From an uncultured Lachnospiraceae bacterium (GTDB taxonomy: Bacteria > Bacillota > Clostridia > Lachnospirales > Lachnospiraceae): a stretch of DNA of 64,000 nucleotides. The stretch covers positions 1 through 64,000 of the forward strand of contig CADAOZ010000014.1 in NCBI GenBank assembly GCA_902789735.1, written 5' to 3'. Numbering within the stretch: the first letter of the stretch is position 1; every line of letters starts with the position of its first letter. Position numbers and translations under genes: made by a program. This document shows, piece by piece, positions 8,495-17,487 of this stretch. Below the pieces are notes generated by a model, which saw only the letters and a program-made list of their open reading frames with translations, was not told where the DNA came from and ran no database searches.

Positions 8495-8600
8495 AGACGC
8501 GGAAATTCTGTTGGTAGACAGTCTTAAATACACCTTAATATACAGAAAAAATACAGGGAGAATCCTTTCAGGGACAGGAAGGGAAAAGGGAACGGAAGAG

Positions 8601-8620
8601 CCGGAGCATGCCTGCTCCGG
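8601..8620. repeat. Perfect hairpin in the dapL leader
   Basis: CCGGAGCA and TGCTCCGG enclose TGCC, about 40 nt before the dapL start. There is no T-tract after it, so it is a leader stem-loop rather than an intrinsic terminator. Confidence 0.55.
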
Positions 8621-8661
8621 ACAAGACCATCCAAAGAGCATTTTGTAAAGAGGAGGACCAA

Positions 8662-9879
8662 ATGTTTCTTGCAAATCAGGATTACTTGAAACTGCCCGGC
8701 AGCTATCTGTTTTCGACCGTGGCAAAAAAGACAAAGGCTTATACCGACGCCCATCCCGAAGCGGCGATCATCCGCCTGGGCATCGGAGATGTTACCCAGC
8801 CGCTGCCGCCGGCCGTGATCGATGCCCTGCACAGGGCCGTTGATGAGATGAGCAGGGCTGAGACCTTCCGCGGCTATGCCCCGGATCTGGGCTACAGCTT
8901 CCTGCGGGAAGCCATCGCGGAAAATGATTTCGCGGCCAGGGGCTGCCAGGTCAGCGCTGACGAGATCTTCGTTTCCGACGGCGCCAAAGGCGATTCCGCC
9001 AATATCCAGGAGATTTTTGATCATGACAGCAGGATTGCGGTCTGCGACCCGGTCTATCCGGTCTATGTGGATTCCAATGTCATGGCGGGCCGGACCGGGA
9101 CATACGATCCGGCTACAGGCATCTGGTCCAATGTGATCTACATGCCCTGTACCGCGGACAACCATTTCGCGCCGGAGATCCCTTCTGAACAGCCGGACCT
9201 GATCTACCTGTGCTTCCCCAACAATCCGACCGGCGCGACCATCACCCGGGACCAGATGCAGGAGTGGGTGGATTACGCCAACCGGATCGGCGCGGTCATC
9301 CTTTATGACGCCGCGTATGAAGCCTATATCACGGAGGACAACGTCCCGCATTCAATCTATGAGTGCGAAGGCGCCAGGACATGCGCCATTGAGATGCGGT
9401 CCTTCTCCAAGAACGCGGGCTTTACAGGACTCCGTCTGGGCTACGTGGTGATCCCGAAGGAACTGAAGGACAGGAAGGGCCAGGCCCTCCATCCGCTCTG
9501 GGCCAGAAGGCACGGTACCAAATACAACGGCGCCCCTTATATCGTCCAGAGGGCCGGTGAAGCCGTTTATTCGGAAGCAGGCAAAACCCAGGTGCGGGAA
9601 ATGGTCGGAAAATATATGGAGAATGCCCGCTTTATCCTAGACAGCCTCAAAAGCTTCGGCTATGAAGCGTCCGGCGGCGTGAATTCACCTTATGTCTGGC
9701 TGCGGGCCCCCGGCAATATGACCAGCTGGGAATTCTTCGACCATCTGCTGGAAAAGGCCAATGTGGTGGGAACGCCCGGATCCGGCTTCGGTCCCAGCGG
9801 AGAGCATTATTTCCGCCTGACGGCCTTCGGTACCTATGAGAATTCCGTGGAAGCCATGGAAAGGATCAGAAAACTTTAA
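8662..9879 (+). CDS. dapL: LL-diaminopimelate aminotransferase
   Basis: A PLP enzyme that makes LL-diaminopimelate directly from tetrahydrodipicolinate and glutamate, bypassing the succinylase or acetylase steps. The start at 8662 gives 405 residues and is preceded by AGAGGAGGACCAA; a longer in-frame start at 8608 lacks a ribosome site. Features are the DapL-type N-terminus (YLKLPGSYLFSTVAKKT), RLGIGDVTQPLPP, the FPNNPTGATIT loop, DAAYEAYI, and the PLP lysine in RSFSKNAGFTGLRLGY. It follows dapF on the same strand and supplies its substrate. Confidence 0.95.
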   Translation: MFLANQDYLKLPGSYLFSTVAKKTKAYTDAHPEAAIIRLGIGDVTQPLPPAVIDALHRAVDEMSRAETFRGYAPDLGYSFLREAIAENDFAARGCQVSADEIFVSDGAKGDSANIQEIFDHDSRIAVCDPVYPVYVDSNVMAGRTGTYDPATGIWSNVIYMPCTADNHFAPEIPSEQPDLIYLCFPNNPTGATITRDQMQEWVDYANRIGAVILYDAAYEAYITEDNVPHSIYECEGARTCAIEMRSFSKNAGFTGLRLGYVVIPKELKDRKGQALHPLWARRHGTKYNGAPYIVQRAGEAVYSEAGKTQVREMVGKYMENARFILDSLKSFGYEASGGVNSPYVWLRAPGNMTSWEFFDHLLEKANVVGTPGSGFGPSGEHYFRLTAFGTYENSVEAMERIRKL

Positions 9880-9920
9880 CATATCTGAATATCTGACATC
9901 TGGCGGTTTTGTCTGTTCTG

Positions 9921-9929
9921 TGCTATAAT
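9921..9929 (+). promoter_or_regulatory. Extended -10 promoter of the SEC-C protein gene
   Basis: TGCTATAAT matches the extended -10 consensus TGnTATAAT; no good -35 box is visible. The expected start is ~125 nt upstream of the coding start. Confidence 0.5.
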
Positions 9930-10059
9930 CTTGTCTTTGCAGGGACAGTACTGAAAATGCGCAGAAAAACGGGTCCCTGGAATACAGAAAGACAGGACGG
10001 CAGGGGCTGTGACAGCCTCCCGGTCCGAAAGTATAGAAACAGACAAGGAGTTTAAGATT

Positions 10060-10566
10060 ATGGCATTATTAGAGCAGTGGCACGCAAAAGCCTATAATGA
10101 AAAGGAGAACAAGGGAGTCCTGCAGAAACTCTGGCAGGATTATTTCGCCAAAGAAAAAGAGATCTACGCCCAGATCCTGGAGAAGCCGGAAGAAGTCGTG
10201 ACCGGTACCGTCAAAGAACTGGCGGACAAATTCAATGTGGATATCATGACCATGACCGGTTTCCTGGACGGCATCAACGACAGCCTCAAAGAGAAGAACC
10301 CCATCGAGGAAATGGAAGAGGATACCGTCGTCAACCTGGGCTTTGACCTGACCTCCCTTTACAAGAACATGGTCGCGGCCGGCGCGGACTGGCTTTACAA
10401 CCTGCCCCAGTGGGAGCCCATCTTTACGGAAGAGAAGCGTAAGGAACTCTATCTGGAACAGAAGAAGTCCGGTACCGTTGTCAAGGGCCCCAAGATTTAT
10501 CCCAACGATCCCTGCCCCTGCGGAAGCGGCAAGAAATACAAGAAGTGCCACGGCCGGAACAGATAA
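10060..10566 (+). CDS. SEC-C zinc-motif protein of unknown function
   Basis: A 168-residue soluble protein whose last ~20 residues form a SEC-C zinc-binding motif (CPCGSGKKYKKCHG), the same module found at the C-terminus of SecA. The rest is a helical, charged domain (DTVVNLGFDLTSLYKNMVAAGADWLYNL) without a recognised family. The start at 10060 is chosen because AAGGAG lies 9 nt upstream and MALLEQWHAKAYNEKEN is a plausible N-terminus; an in-frame GTG at 10009 is less likely. It has its own promoter and terminator. Function is unknown. Confidence 0.75.
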   Translation: MALLEQWHAKAYNEKENKGVLQKLWQDYFAKEKEIYAQILEKPEEVVTGTVKELADKFNVDIMTMTGFLDGINDSLKEKNPIEEMEEDTVVNLGFDLTSLYKNMVAAGADWLYNLPQWEPIFTEEKRKELYLEQKKSGTVVKGPKIYPNDPCPCGSGKKYKKCHGRNR

Positions 10567-10592
10567 GAAGCCCGAATAATAACGAGACATTA

Positions 10593-10656
10593 AAACAGAC
10601 CTGTATACCGAAGTCCGCCTTACGGCGGAATTCCGGATACAGGTCTGTTTTTTTTA
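10593..10656. terminator. Bidirectional terminator between convergent genes
   Basis: A long stem (ACAGACCTGTAT with ATACAGGTCTGT, inner CCGCC/GGCGG) ends in eight T on the plus strand. It serves the SEC-C gene and, less strongly, the converging J-domain gene, whose stop codon overlaps the T-tract. Confidence 0.88.
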
Positions 10657-11829
10657 CTCACAGCATCCGCCATCTCTTTCATTACTTTGCATGATCCCAA
10701 AGATACATAGAAAGGGCCAGTTAAAGGGGAAACACAATGCGAGAATGATGAGTGCTATAGAGAGGCCGCTGTTTTTCGCTGCAGGCTTTTCAATCTCATA
10801 AAGTACCTGCCGGCTGGTGTACCAGCTACCGGTCTGCAGAATATCGACAAGCTTTGCGTAGGAAGTATTGTCAGGTTCCATTTCGCTGGCTGTTTTGGCG
10901 TATTGCAGGGCAGTAATATTATCCTTCATTCCGTTAGCGGCAAGCGCGCTATAGTAATACCATCTGGCCTCATGGTAACCGGGCATGTTTTTAAGCACAG
11001 CTCTGGCCTTACTATAGTCTTCCTTTTCAATGGATTGCCTTATCTCCGAGTATTGACTGTCACGGAATGGCTGTGCCTGCTGGCAGGTTTCGTCGTCTTC
11101 CAGGCTGTGGGCCAGATTACGGTAATCATCGTTATTGGGATCCATTTGACAGGCAGTCATGGCATACTGCAGGGCATCCCACATTTTTCCCAGACCTTGA
11201 TTGACCAGAGCCATTAGATAATTCCATTCAGCATCATGCTTTTCAATGGTCTCCAGCAGGCGCAAAGCATCACTATATTTACCGTTAAAAATATTAGATA
11301 CAGCTTTTTTATACAAGTCGTCAGACCGGCTGCCCGGGGGATGTTTCCGCTTACCGCATATCTGTTCCAGTTCCATTACCAATCGTTCATATTTCTTATT
11401 GGCAGGATCCATCTGACTGGCATTTCTGGCATAGTGCAGGGCAAGATTCATCTTTCCCAGGCCGTTATAGGCCAGCGCCATATAAACAAACCATCTGGCA
11501 TCCTGCGTCGAAATCATCATGAGGATATGCAGGGCATCGTGATAGGAACGCGCTTTGAGTAAACGGGCAGCATTCTGCATATTGGCTATATTTGGTTCAG
11601 GTCTGCCGGAACGGAAGCTGTCTGCATGCGGATAAGGATGTTCCCGTTCATCCATGATCTGCTCATAGGCGGTCTGGATCATCCGGAACATCCGGTTACT
11701 CTGCTCTTTGTATGGATTGCCCATATTGTTGTCCGGATGATATTTACGGCTCAGCTGCCGGTAGTTCTTTTTGATTTCCTCATCGGATGCGGTTTTGGTC
11801 AATCCCAGTATTGAATAAGGGTCAGACAT
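10654..11829 (-). CDS. J-domain protein with TPR-like repeats and C-terminal membrane segment
   Basis: 391 residues. Residues 2-65 form a J-domain with intact HPD at 31-33, so it should stimulate an Hsp70 ATPase. Residues ~85-330 contain repeated pairs of helices of the TPR type (WFVYMALAYNGLGKMNLALHYARNASQMDP and similar units). A hydrophobic segment near the end (LSIALIILALCFPFNWPFLCIFGIM) could anchor it to the membrane, followed by GGCCE. No dnaK is nearby. It is a paralogue of the next gene upstream (same first residues, MSDPY). A separate promoter and an upstream terminator suggest its own transcript. Confidence 0.82.
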   Translation of the reverse strand: MSDPYSILGLTKTASDEEIKKNYRQLSRKYHPDNNMGNPYKEQSNRMFRMIQTAYEQIMDEREHPYPHADSFRSGRPEPNIANMQNAARLLKARSYHDALHILMMISTQDARWFVYMALAYNGLGKMNLALHYARNASQMDPANKKYERLVMELEQICGKRKHPPGSRSDDLYKKAVSNIFNGKYSDALRLLETIEKHDAEWNYLMALVNQGLGKMWDALQYAMTACQMDPNNDDYRNLAHSLEDDETCQQAQPFRDSQYSEIRQSIEKEDYSKARAVLKNMPGYHEARWYYYSALAANGMKDNITALQYAKTASEMEPDNTSYAKLVDILQTGSWYTSRQVLYEIEKPAAKNSGLSIALIILALCFPFNWPFLCIFGIMQSNERDGGCCE

Positions 11830-12135
11830 GGTAATCTATCCTTTTTTGCAGTGATAACTAAAGATGCGGGCATTCGCGGAACCCCAGATTATAGAATACC
11901 TTTTTTTGAGATATTAAGAAAGACCTTTGTACGAACTCCTGCAGCCCTGAAGCTGTGACGGAGGACCTGTCTGCGTGGAAGCTGTATATGGCCGGCCATT
12001 ATGACCGGATCAGGAAAAGGGGTGCCGCGTTAGATGCGGCACCCCTTTCAGAAGCGTTGTCATATCCGGGACTGTCCTGCACGGCGCAGGTCCCGGAGCG
12101 TACCTTGTATGTGTGTATGGCCGGCGGCGGAACCG
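11830..12135. other. Intergenic region between the two J-domain genes
   Basis: It holds the terminator of the upstream J-domain gene (12012-12048) and a promoter-like pair for the downstream one (minus-strand TTAATA 11917-11912, 18 nt, TATAAT 11893-11888). Nothing else is supported. Confidence 0.6.
12012..12048 (-). terminator. Terminator of the DUF5685/J-domain operon
   Basis: The 13-bp perfect stem AAAGGGGTGCCGC/GCGGCACCCCTTT is followed on the minus strand by TCC after the terminal T run. It stands ~90 nt past the stop of the shorter J-domain gene. Confidence 0.78.
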
Positions 12136-12885
12136 TTACCAGCAGCAGAAACTTCCTCCGCAGAACAAATTGAGGAAGAGGTTGAGCAGGCACATACGGA
12201 TGCACCAGCTCTGCTGATAGGACATGGGCGCCTCATAGGTGGTCTGCCGTGTCTGATACCAGCCGCTGCCGGACTCCAGCCGGCTGAGCAGGTTCCGGTA
12301 GGTGTAATTATCCGGTTCCATCTGGCAGGCTGTCTTCGCGTACTGCAGGGCGTCTACATTCCGGCCCAGACCGATGTTGGCCAGTGCCATATAGTAATTC
12401 CACAGGGCGTCATGCTCCTCGATGTTGTTAAGGACATTCAGAGCCTCATTATAGTGGCGGCTATTGATATAATTGGCAGCGGCCTGCATGCGCATCGTCC
12501 GTTCATCATTGGGACCGCCGGCATTGCCGGGGCGGTTCTGGCCGTAGCCGGCGTTATAAAAGGCGCCGCCAAAGGCCTGGTTGAAGAACTCGGCAAAATC
12601 ATCATAAGTATAAGTGCCGTTCTGGCCGCCATAAGCGCCGCCGTAACCGGTATTGCCGCCGCTGCTGCCATAGCTGCCGGAGGAAGCGTAAGGGTGCTCC
12701 CGTTCGTAGATGATCTGCTCGTAAGCGGCCTGCACCTGTTTGAACATTTCCTCCGCCTGCTCTTTATTGGGGTTGTCAATATTGGCGTCGGGATGATATT
12801 TGCGGCTGAGCTGCCGGTATGCTTTTTTGATCTCCTCTTCGGAGGCGTCCCTGGATACGCCCAGGACTTTATAAGGATCAGACAT
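12136..12885 (-). CDS. J-domain protein with Gly/Tyr-rich linker and TPR-like tail
   Basis: 249 residues from the chosen start at 12885, where [21 protein letters not shown] begins exactly as in its paralogue; the in-frame upstream start at 12948 adds no conserved sequence. The J-domain (2-65) has HPD at 31-33. A flexible Gly/Ser/Tyr/Asn-rich linker (~residues 78-140) follows, then one or two TPR-like units ([33 protein letters not shown]). The C-terminus is hydrophobic and cysteine-rich ([16 protein letters not shown]), possibly a membrane or lipid anchor. The start overlaps the end of the DUF5685 gene by 8 nt, implying coupled translation. The client process is unknown. Confidence 0.82.
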   Translation of the reverse strand: MSDPYKVLGVSRDASEEEIKKAYRQLSRKYHPDANIDNPNKEQAEEMFKQVQAAYEQIIYEREHPYASSGSYGSSGGNTGYGGAYGGQNGTYTYDDFAEFFNQAFGGAFYNAGYGQNRPGNAGGPNDERTMRMQAAANYINSRHYNEALNVLNNIEEHDALWNYYMALANIGLGRNVDALQYAKTACQMEPDNYTYRNLLSRLESGSGWYQTRQTTYEAPMSYQQSWCIRMCLLNLFLNLFCGGSFCCW

Positions 12886-13741
12886 TGGACTGATTTCCTT
12901 TCTTTGACTGATGGGAGGCCCGGATCGTATTATAACGGCTCCAGACACCCGAATACAGGATGTTTCTCAGAAGACTGATATTTTCCAGAATGGGCAGCCG
13001 TTCAAAAGCTCTGCTGCTTTCACCGATCATCATGGTCAGGAGGGACCCGACCCGGTCATCAAATTCCTCTTCGGTCTCAGGGGACAGCTCCTGCATGAGA
13101 AGCAGAGGATTATAACTGCCGTAACGCCGGTCTTTTTTCATATCATCATAGGCGTCCATCAGGTAAATGAACTTACCCATGAAGAAGCCCATTCTGCGAA
13201 GGGTCCCTTCCCACTCATCTTCTTTATAGGCAAATAGTTCCGCCATGATGGCGCCAAAACTGCCGCTGACGGAATCCAGATTATTGGAGTTTTCTTTTTC
13301 GTACACGGAAAGGCGGTCCAGGGATTCCGTCAGGACACGGACTTTCTTTTCATAAGCGCCTGATACCCGGGCGGCTTTATCCTCCAGGGCCTTTGCGAGC
13401 AGGCGCTTTTTCATGCTCCGCTCATCGTTCCAGTCGTCCAGGCAGGAGTAGTAGGAAAGGAGCAGGTTCATGTCCGCCGCGTAGGCCGTGAACTGGTTGC
13501 GCCGGGTGTTATGGCTGTGCAGAGGATGGAGCAGGCACCGGACAGAAGAGTATTCTTCCTCCTCTTCATATAAGGAAGTCAGCAGCAGGACCAGGAAAGC
13601 GGCGTCATAGCTGAGGGTGACCTGGCCGGATCTTCCGTACCGGTCATGCAGTTCGCTGCACAGGCCGCAGTAATATTCCCTGTATAGTGTACGGTCTTCT
13701 TCGCCGAGAGCTTCCTGATTAGGAACAATATAACCGAACAT
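12878..13741 (-). CDS. DUF5685 family protein
   Basis: A 287-residue soluble, mostly helical protein that I recognise as the DUF5685 type from its N-terminus ([28 protein letters not shown]) and central acidic helices (DYNLL-like [22 protein letters not shown]). The conserved YYCGLC, CLLHP and DDWNDE motifs could bind metal, and the D-rich helices are loosely like those of prenyl-processing folds, but no activity is established. It sits between a zinc-ribbon membrane protein gene (2 nt away) and a J-domain gene (8-nt overlap), so the three are probably one functional unit. Confidence 0.75.
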   Translation of the reverse strand: MFGYIVPNQEALGEEDRTLYREYYCGLCSELHDRYGRSGQVTLSYDAAFLVLLLTSLYEEEEEYSSVRCLLHPLHSHNTRRNQFTAYAADMNLLLSYYSCLDDWNDERSMKKRLLAKALEDKAARVSGAYEKKVRVLTESLDRLSVYEKENSNNLDSVSGSFGAIMAELFAYKEDEWEGTLRRMGFFMGKFIYLMDAYDDMKKDRRYGSYNPLLLMQELSPETEEEFDDRVGSLLTMMIGESSRAFERLPILENISLLRNILYSGVWSRYNTIRASHQSKKGNQSNV

Positions 13742-13743
13742 GA

Positions 13744-14151
13744 TCAGCTCCTTTTCTGGAATTCATGGCCGCATTTGGGGCAGCGGACAATGATCTTTCC
13801 CTTTCCCCGGGGGATCCGGATCTTCTGGGCGCACTGGGGACATTTATAAATATGATAGTCCCTGGCCTGGGAGGCGCTGCGTCGGAAATTTCTGAAAAAG
13901 CCTGTGACCCTGGACTGCAGGGCCAGAAACTTCCGGTTCTCACTGTAACGTTTGGGAATATTTCTGGAGAAGATCCGGAAATACATATAAAAGAGCACTG
14001 CCCAGCAAAGCAGGCCTATGGTCCTGACCCGCAGGAAAAAGTTGGCGGCCACCAGGACCAGCAGCACCATTGACAAAAAGCGGGAGAACTGGTCCATACC
14101 ATAACGCCCCTGCATAAAGCGGGCAAATTTAAAACGTAATTCGTTAAACAT
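13744..14151 (-). CDS. Membrane protein with C-terminal zinc ribbon
   Basis: 135 residues. Two adjacent hydrophobic segments (FLSMVLLVLVAANFFL and IGLLCWAVLFYMYFRIF) lie in the N-terminal half, then a basic stretch and a zinc-ribbon with paired CPQC and CPKC near the end (KCPQCAQKIRIP...RCPKCGHEF). It is first in the operon with the DUF5685 and J-domain proteins. The layout suggests a membrane platform for the co-chaperone, which is inference from context only. Confidence 0.75.
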   Translation of the reverse strand: MFNELRFKFARFMQGRYGMDQFSRFLSMVLLVLVAANFFLRVRTIGLLCWAVLFYMYFRIFSRNIPKRYSENRKFLALQSRVTGFFRNFRRSASQARDYHIYKCPQCAQKIRIPRGKGKIIVRCPKCGHEFQKRS

Positions 14152-14201
14152 TGAAGTCCTTTCTATAAATCAATGTCCTTGTGCAGGCGTGAGACTCTTT
14201 T

Positions 14202-17039
14202 TCAGAATTCAGCCTGCGCAGGATCTGATGATCCGGCCGGGGCAGGAACATCCGGCGCAGCTGTATCCTCTGCCGGAACGATCACCTGCTGATCTGCCGA
14301 GGCGGCATCTGCAGGACTGCATGTCTCAGCCGCCGCAGCGGATCCGGCTGTGTTTTCTTCCGATACGGCCGGTACTGCAGCTTCAACCGTGTCAGCTGCA
14401 TCCGCGTCGACTGCGGCCGCGTCTTCTTGCGCGGATGTTTCCGTTTCATTCCCGTCCTCTGCCGGCGTCAGTTCATCAGACCCGGTATCTGCCGGAATGC
14501 TGCAGCCTGCGCTCTGCGCTTCGTCTGTTTCCGGGAGCGCGCCGTTCCCTGCAGCCGCGTCGTCCGTTTCCGGAGTGTCTTCCGAAGCGCTTTCAGGAGT
14601 ATAGCCGATCGCTTCCATATAGTTCTTCATGTTTACGATACCGTCCGTTGTGATACTGTCCACGCCCCATTTGAAGAATTTGAAAGCTGTGCTGTTGTCA
14701 TTGACAGTCCATACATTGACTTTGAGACCGGCGTCGTGGGCCAGACCGATCAGATCTTCGGAAACAGTGTTATGATTTGCGCTGATCCAGAATTCACGGC
14801 CGGATTTTTCTTTCAATGCCAGCGCCTGTGAAATGGATTCTTCCGTCATTTCCTGGGTCAGCATGCCGATTGCGGAATCAGACCTGACCAGATCGTTCAT
14901 TTTCGTCAGAATATCGGGACTGGTATCCCAGATCAGCCATGTGGTCTGAGGGGCCATGCCGTTCTTTTCCACGATGTCGATAATGGTCTTGAGCTGACTG
15001 TCAGCAGGATTTGTTTTGAGTTCCAGATACTCATGCGTCCCGTTTTTCAGAGCCGCCCGGACAACCTCTTCCAGTGTGGGGATTTTCTGGCCGCTGTAAT
15101 AAGTGCTGCCAAATTCGTATTTCCTTGCCTGGGCCAGTGTCAGGTCCGCTATTTTGCCGCTTCCGTCAGATGTCTGATCGATCGTTTCGTTATGCAGGAT
15201 CACAGGGATATTGTCCTTTGTGAAGCGGATATCTGTCTCAAAGGCGCTGAATCCGAGTTTTTGAGACAGATCAAAAGCGGCAAGCGTGTTCTGCGGAGCA
15301 TATCTGGCCGCTCCCCTGTGTGCGATCTCGAAGAAACCGGAAGAAGGATCCAGGCGGGAGGATCCGCTGATATCCTGCAGGGCTGCCTTATAACCGGCGT
15401 CCTCTGCAGAAGTTACTTTTATTCTGGAAACGATATCCCGGAGATTTTCATCTGTAAGACTGCTTCCGTCAGCTTTCCGGATCTTTACCGAAGCGTATAT
15501 GCTTTTGGGAACGATCATGCCGGTACTGTAAGTGCACAGATACTTTCCGGTATTGATATCGTATAAGGAAAGCTCATAGCCGCTCCTGATGTCAAGAAGA
15601 TCTCCTTCATTGAAATGCATGTACATACCGGTCTCCGCGGCTGTATCACTGAGAACCCAGTCGGACAGCCGGTTCACAGATACCGTTTCCGTAACATTTT
15701 TTCTGTAAACGCCATTGGCGTCTACGTATTTTCCATCAACATAACGTTCAACAGCCAGCGTGTTGGCGGAAAAACCATCTCCGTCCTGTGTCCAGAAGTA
15801 ATACTGTTCTCCGTCGATGGTCTGCCATCCGTTCTGAATGGCACCGGAATTGTCCATATAGTATTTATTTCCATTAATGGTCTGCCATCCGGTCCGGATC
15901 CTGCCGTCGTCCCCGGCATAATAAAGATTTCCGTTCAGCTTGAAGAACCTGAGAGCCATTGTATTGGAATAGTGTCCGTCTTTTGTGGAAGTCCAGAAGT
16001 AATACTTGCTGCCGCCGATGGTCTGCCAGCCTTTCTGGATGGCGCCGGTGCTGTCCATATGGTATTTAAAGCCGTTGATAATCTGCCATCCGGTCCGGAT
16101 CACGCCGTTTGTGCCTGCGTAATAGGTCTTTCCGTCGACCTTGAAGAATTTCGTGGCAAGTGTATTGGAATAATGGCCGTTTCCGGTAGAAGTCCAGAAA
16201 TAGTACTTTTTACCGTCAATGGTCTGCCAGCCTTTCTGAATGGCGCCGCCGCCGGTCATGTGATATTTAAAACCATTGATGGTCTGCCATCCGGTCCGGA
16301 TCACGCCGTTTGTACCTGCGTAATAAGTTCTGCCGTCGACATTGAAGAATTTCGTGGCAAGTGTATTGGAATAATGACCATTGCCCGTGCTGGGCCAGAA
16401 ATAGTATTTTTTGCCGTCGATGTACTGGACCCCTTTCTGAATGGCGCCGGTGCTGTCCATATGGTATTTAAAGCCGTTGATGGTCTGCCACCCGGTCCGG
16501 ATCACGCCGTCGTTCCCACTGTAATAGGTCTTGCCGCCGACACTGAAGAATTTCGTGGCAAGTGTATTGGAATAGTGGCCCTTTCCCGAGGCTGTCCAGA
16601 AATAGTACTTTTTGCCGCTGATGGTCTGCCATCCGTTCCGGATCACACCGTTTCCGCCCATGTAATATTTATAACCGTTGATGGTCTGCCATCCGGTCGC
16701 CATGACGCCGCTTTTGCTGAAATAGTATTTTTTCTTGCTGATCGTGGCAAAACCTGTTTTTCTGCCTGCTTTGGCGTCTATATAGTAGACTTTGCCTTCC
16801 ACGGTGACCCAGCCGGTCTTTTTACTGCCTTTCGCGTAATAGAACCATTTGCCGGATGCATTTTTCCAGCCGGTAAAAGCGGCCGCTTCCGCAGTCACCG
16901 GTTCCATCGCGGTCAAAGATAAAGAAACGGAAGCGGAGCATGTCATCAATACGCACAGGACGATGACGGCCGCCCTCTTCAGAATGCTTCTGTATGTCCG
17001 CCTTTTGCTTTTTGTCGTGATATTTTCCAAACCTATCAA
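14202..17039 (-). CDS. Secreted glycerophosphodiester phosphodiesterase with cell-wall-binding GW repeats
   Basis: 945 residues, exported by a long N-terminal signal peptide (hydrophobic ~residues 22-45, cleavage near AEAAA). Residues ~55-450 are glucan/choline-binding-type repeats (TGWQTINGFKYHM... units). Residues ~565-820 form a GDPD domain: HRG motif with His574 (EIAHRGAARYAPQNT), the Glu601/Asp603 pair (FETDIRFTKDNIPVILHN), ELK and WTVND. The family hydrolyses glycerophosphodiesters to glycerol-3-phosphate and an alcohol; a wall-bound form could act on teichoic acid or lipid head groups. The last ~125 residues are Ala/Glu/Asp-rich low-complexity with no LPXTG sorting signal. A divergent secreted esterase with similar repeats is next to it. 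Confidence 0.9.
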   Translation of the reverse strand: MIGLENITTKSKRRTYRSILKRAAVIVLCVLMTCSASVSLSLTAMEPVTAEAAAFTGWKNASGKWFYYAKGSKKTGWVTVEGKVYYIDAKAGRKTGFATISKKKYYFSKSGVMATGWQTINGYKYYMGGNGVIRNGWQTISGKKYYFWTASGKGHYSNTLATKFFSVGGKTYYSGNDGVIRTGWQTINGFKYHMDSTGAIQKGVQYIDGKKYYFWPSTGNGHYSNTLATKFFNVDGRTYYAGTNGVIRTGWQTINGFKYHMTGGGAIQKGWQTIDGKKYYFWTSTGNGHYSNTLATKFFKVDGKTYYAGTNGVIRTGWQIINGFKYHMDSTGAIQKGWQTIGGSKYYFWTSTKDGHYSNTMALRFFKLNGNLYYAGDDGRIRTGWQTINGNKYYMDNSGAIQNGWQTIDGEQYYFWTQDGDGFSANTLAVERYVDGKYVDANGVYRKNVTETVSVNRLSDWVLSDTAAETGMYMHFNEGDLLDIRSGYELSLYDINTGKYLCTYSTGMIVPKSIYASVKIRKADGSSLTDENLRDIVSRIKVTSAEDAGYKAALQDISGSSRLDPSSGFFEIAHRGAARYAPQNTLAAFDLSQKLGFSAFETDIRFTKDNIPVILHNETIDQTSDGSGKIADLTLAQARKYEFGSTYYSGQKIPTLEEVVRAALKNGTHEYLELKTNPADSQLKTIIDIVEKNGMAPQTTWLIWDTSPDILTKMNDLVRSDSAIGMLTQEMTEESISQALALKEKSGREFWISANHNTVSEDLIGLAHDAGLKVNVWTVNDNSTAFKFFKWGVDSITTDGIVNMKNYMEAIGYTPESASEDTPETDDAAAGNGALPETDEAQSAGCSIPADTGSDELTPAEDGNETETSAQEDAAAVDADAADTVEAAVPAVSEENTAGSAAAAETCSPADAASADQQVIVPAEDTAAPDVPAPAGSSDPAQAEF
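15765..16690 (-). repeat. 201-bp tandem repeats encoding wall-binding modules
   Basis: The marker TCTGCCATCCGGTCCGGAT (with small changes) recurs at 15881, 16082, 16283 and 16484, exactly 201 bp apart, then after 141 bp at 16625. Each 201-bp unit encodes ~67 residues: two GW modules and a GHYSNTLATKFF linker. High identity between units suggests recent duplication and likely copy-number variation. Confidence 0.85.
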
Positions 17040-17133
17040 ATCGTTTCTCCCTGCCCTGATCCATGAAAACTTTTTTGTTTTTCATACGGACACAGGACTG
17101 CATTGCTGTTCATAATATAATACACCACCCTAT

Positions 17134-17162
17134 ATCGTAGCACCATGCACATTTCCTGTCAA
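17134..17162 (-). promoter_or_regulatory. Promoter of the GDPD repeat protein gene
   Basis: On the minus strand TTGACA (17162-17157), 17 nt, then TACGAT (17139-17134). The gene starts ~95 nt downstream. Confidence 0.65.
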
Positions 17163-17275
17163 AGGAGCTGATCCATTGGCGGAAGACTTTTTCCCCGCGT
17201 TCTGCTGCTGTGGACACTGGCAGACTTGTTATTAAGGCTGTGTATACAGCGGGAGTCTGCCGTGAAATCTTCAGG

Positions 17276-17304
17276 TTGAAAGGGCGGATTCCCTGTTTTA
17301 TAGT
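17276..17304 (+). promoter_or_regulatory. Promoter of the SASA-type esterase gene
   Basis: TTGAAA (17276-17281), exactly 17 nt, then TATAGT (17299-17304). Confidence 0.7.
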
Positions 17305-17487
17305 AGAGTAAAGATTTTTGTGAAATAAACCGCAGAAATCAGACCGATGACTGTCCGGCAGGCGTCAATGGGCCGGATCCGGAGGCGGATTAAACATGAT
17401 AGGATGACTATTCCGGAAGCCGATCGACACGTCCATCGCTGCCAACTGGAAAAAGGTCATAAAGATTTACACAGAAGGAGAAATATT

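Larger units (their letters stand above)
17040..17487. other. Divergent promoter region between the two GW-repeat proteins
   Basis: No gene is supported. Two good sigma-A promoters face away from each other (minus 17134-17162, plus 17276-17304). The plus transcript has an unusually long leader of ~175 nt before the TTG start; no known riboswitch was recognised in it. An in-frame ATG at 17347 would add 47 basic residues before the signal peptide and lacks a ribosome site. Confidence 0.7.

Noticed and set aside
11955-12173. Small plus-strand ORF between the J-domain genes
   Set aside because: It runs through a terminator hairpin and into the antisense of the J-domain gene, and has no recognisable content.
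17347-17487. Longer N-terminus of the SASA esterase from the ATG at 17347
   Set aside because: This would put 47 charged residues before the signal peptide and has no ribosome site, whereas the TTG at 17488 has GAAGGAG at proper spacing.
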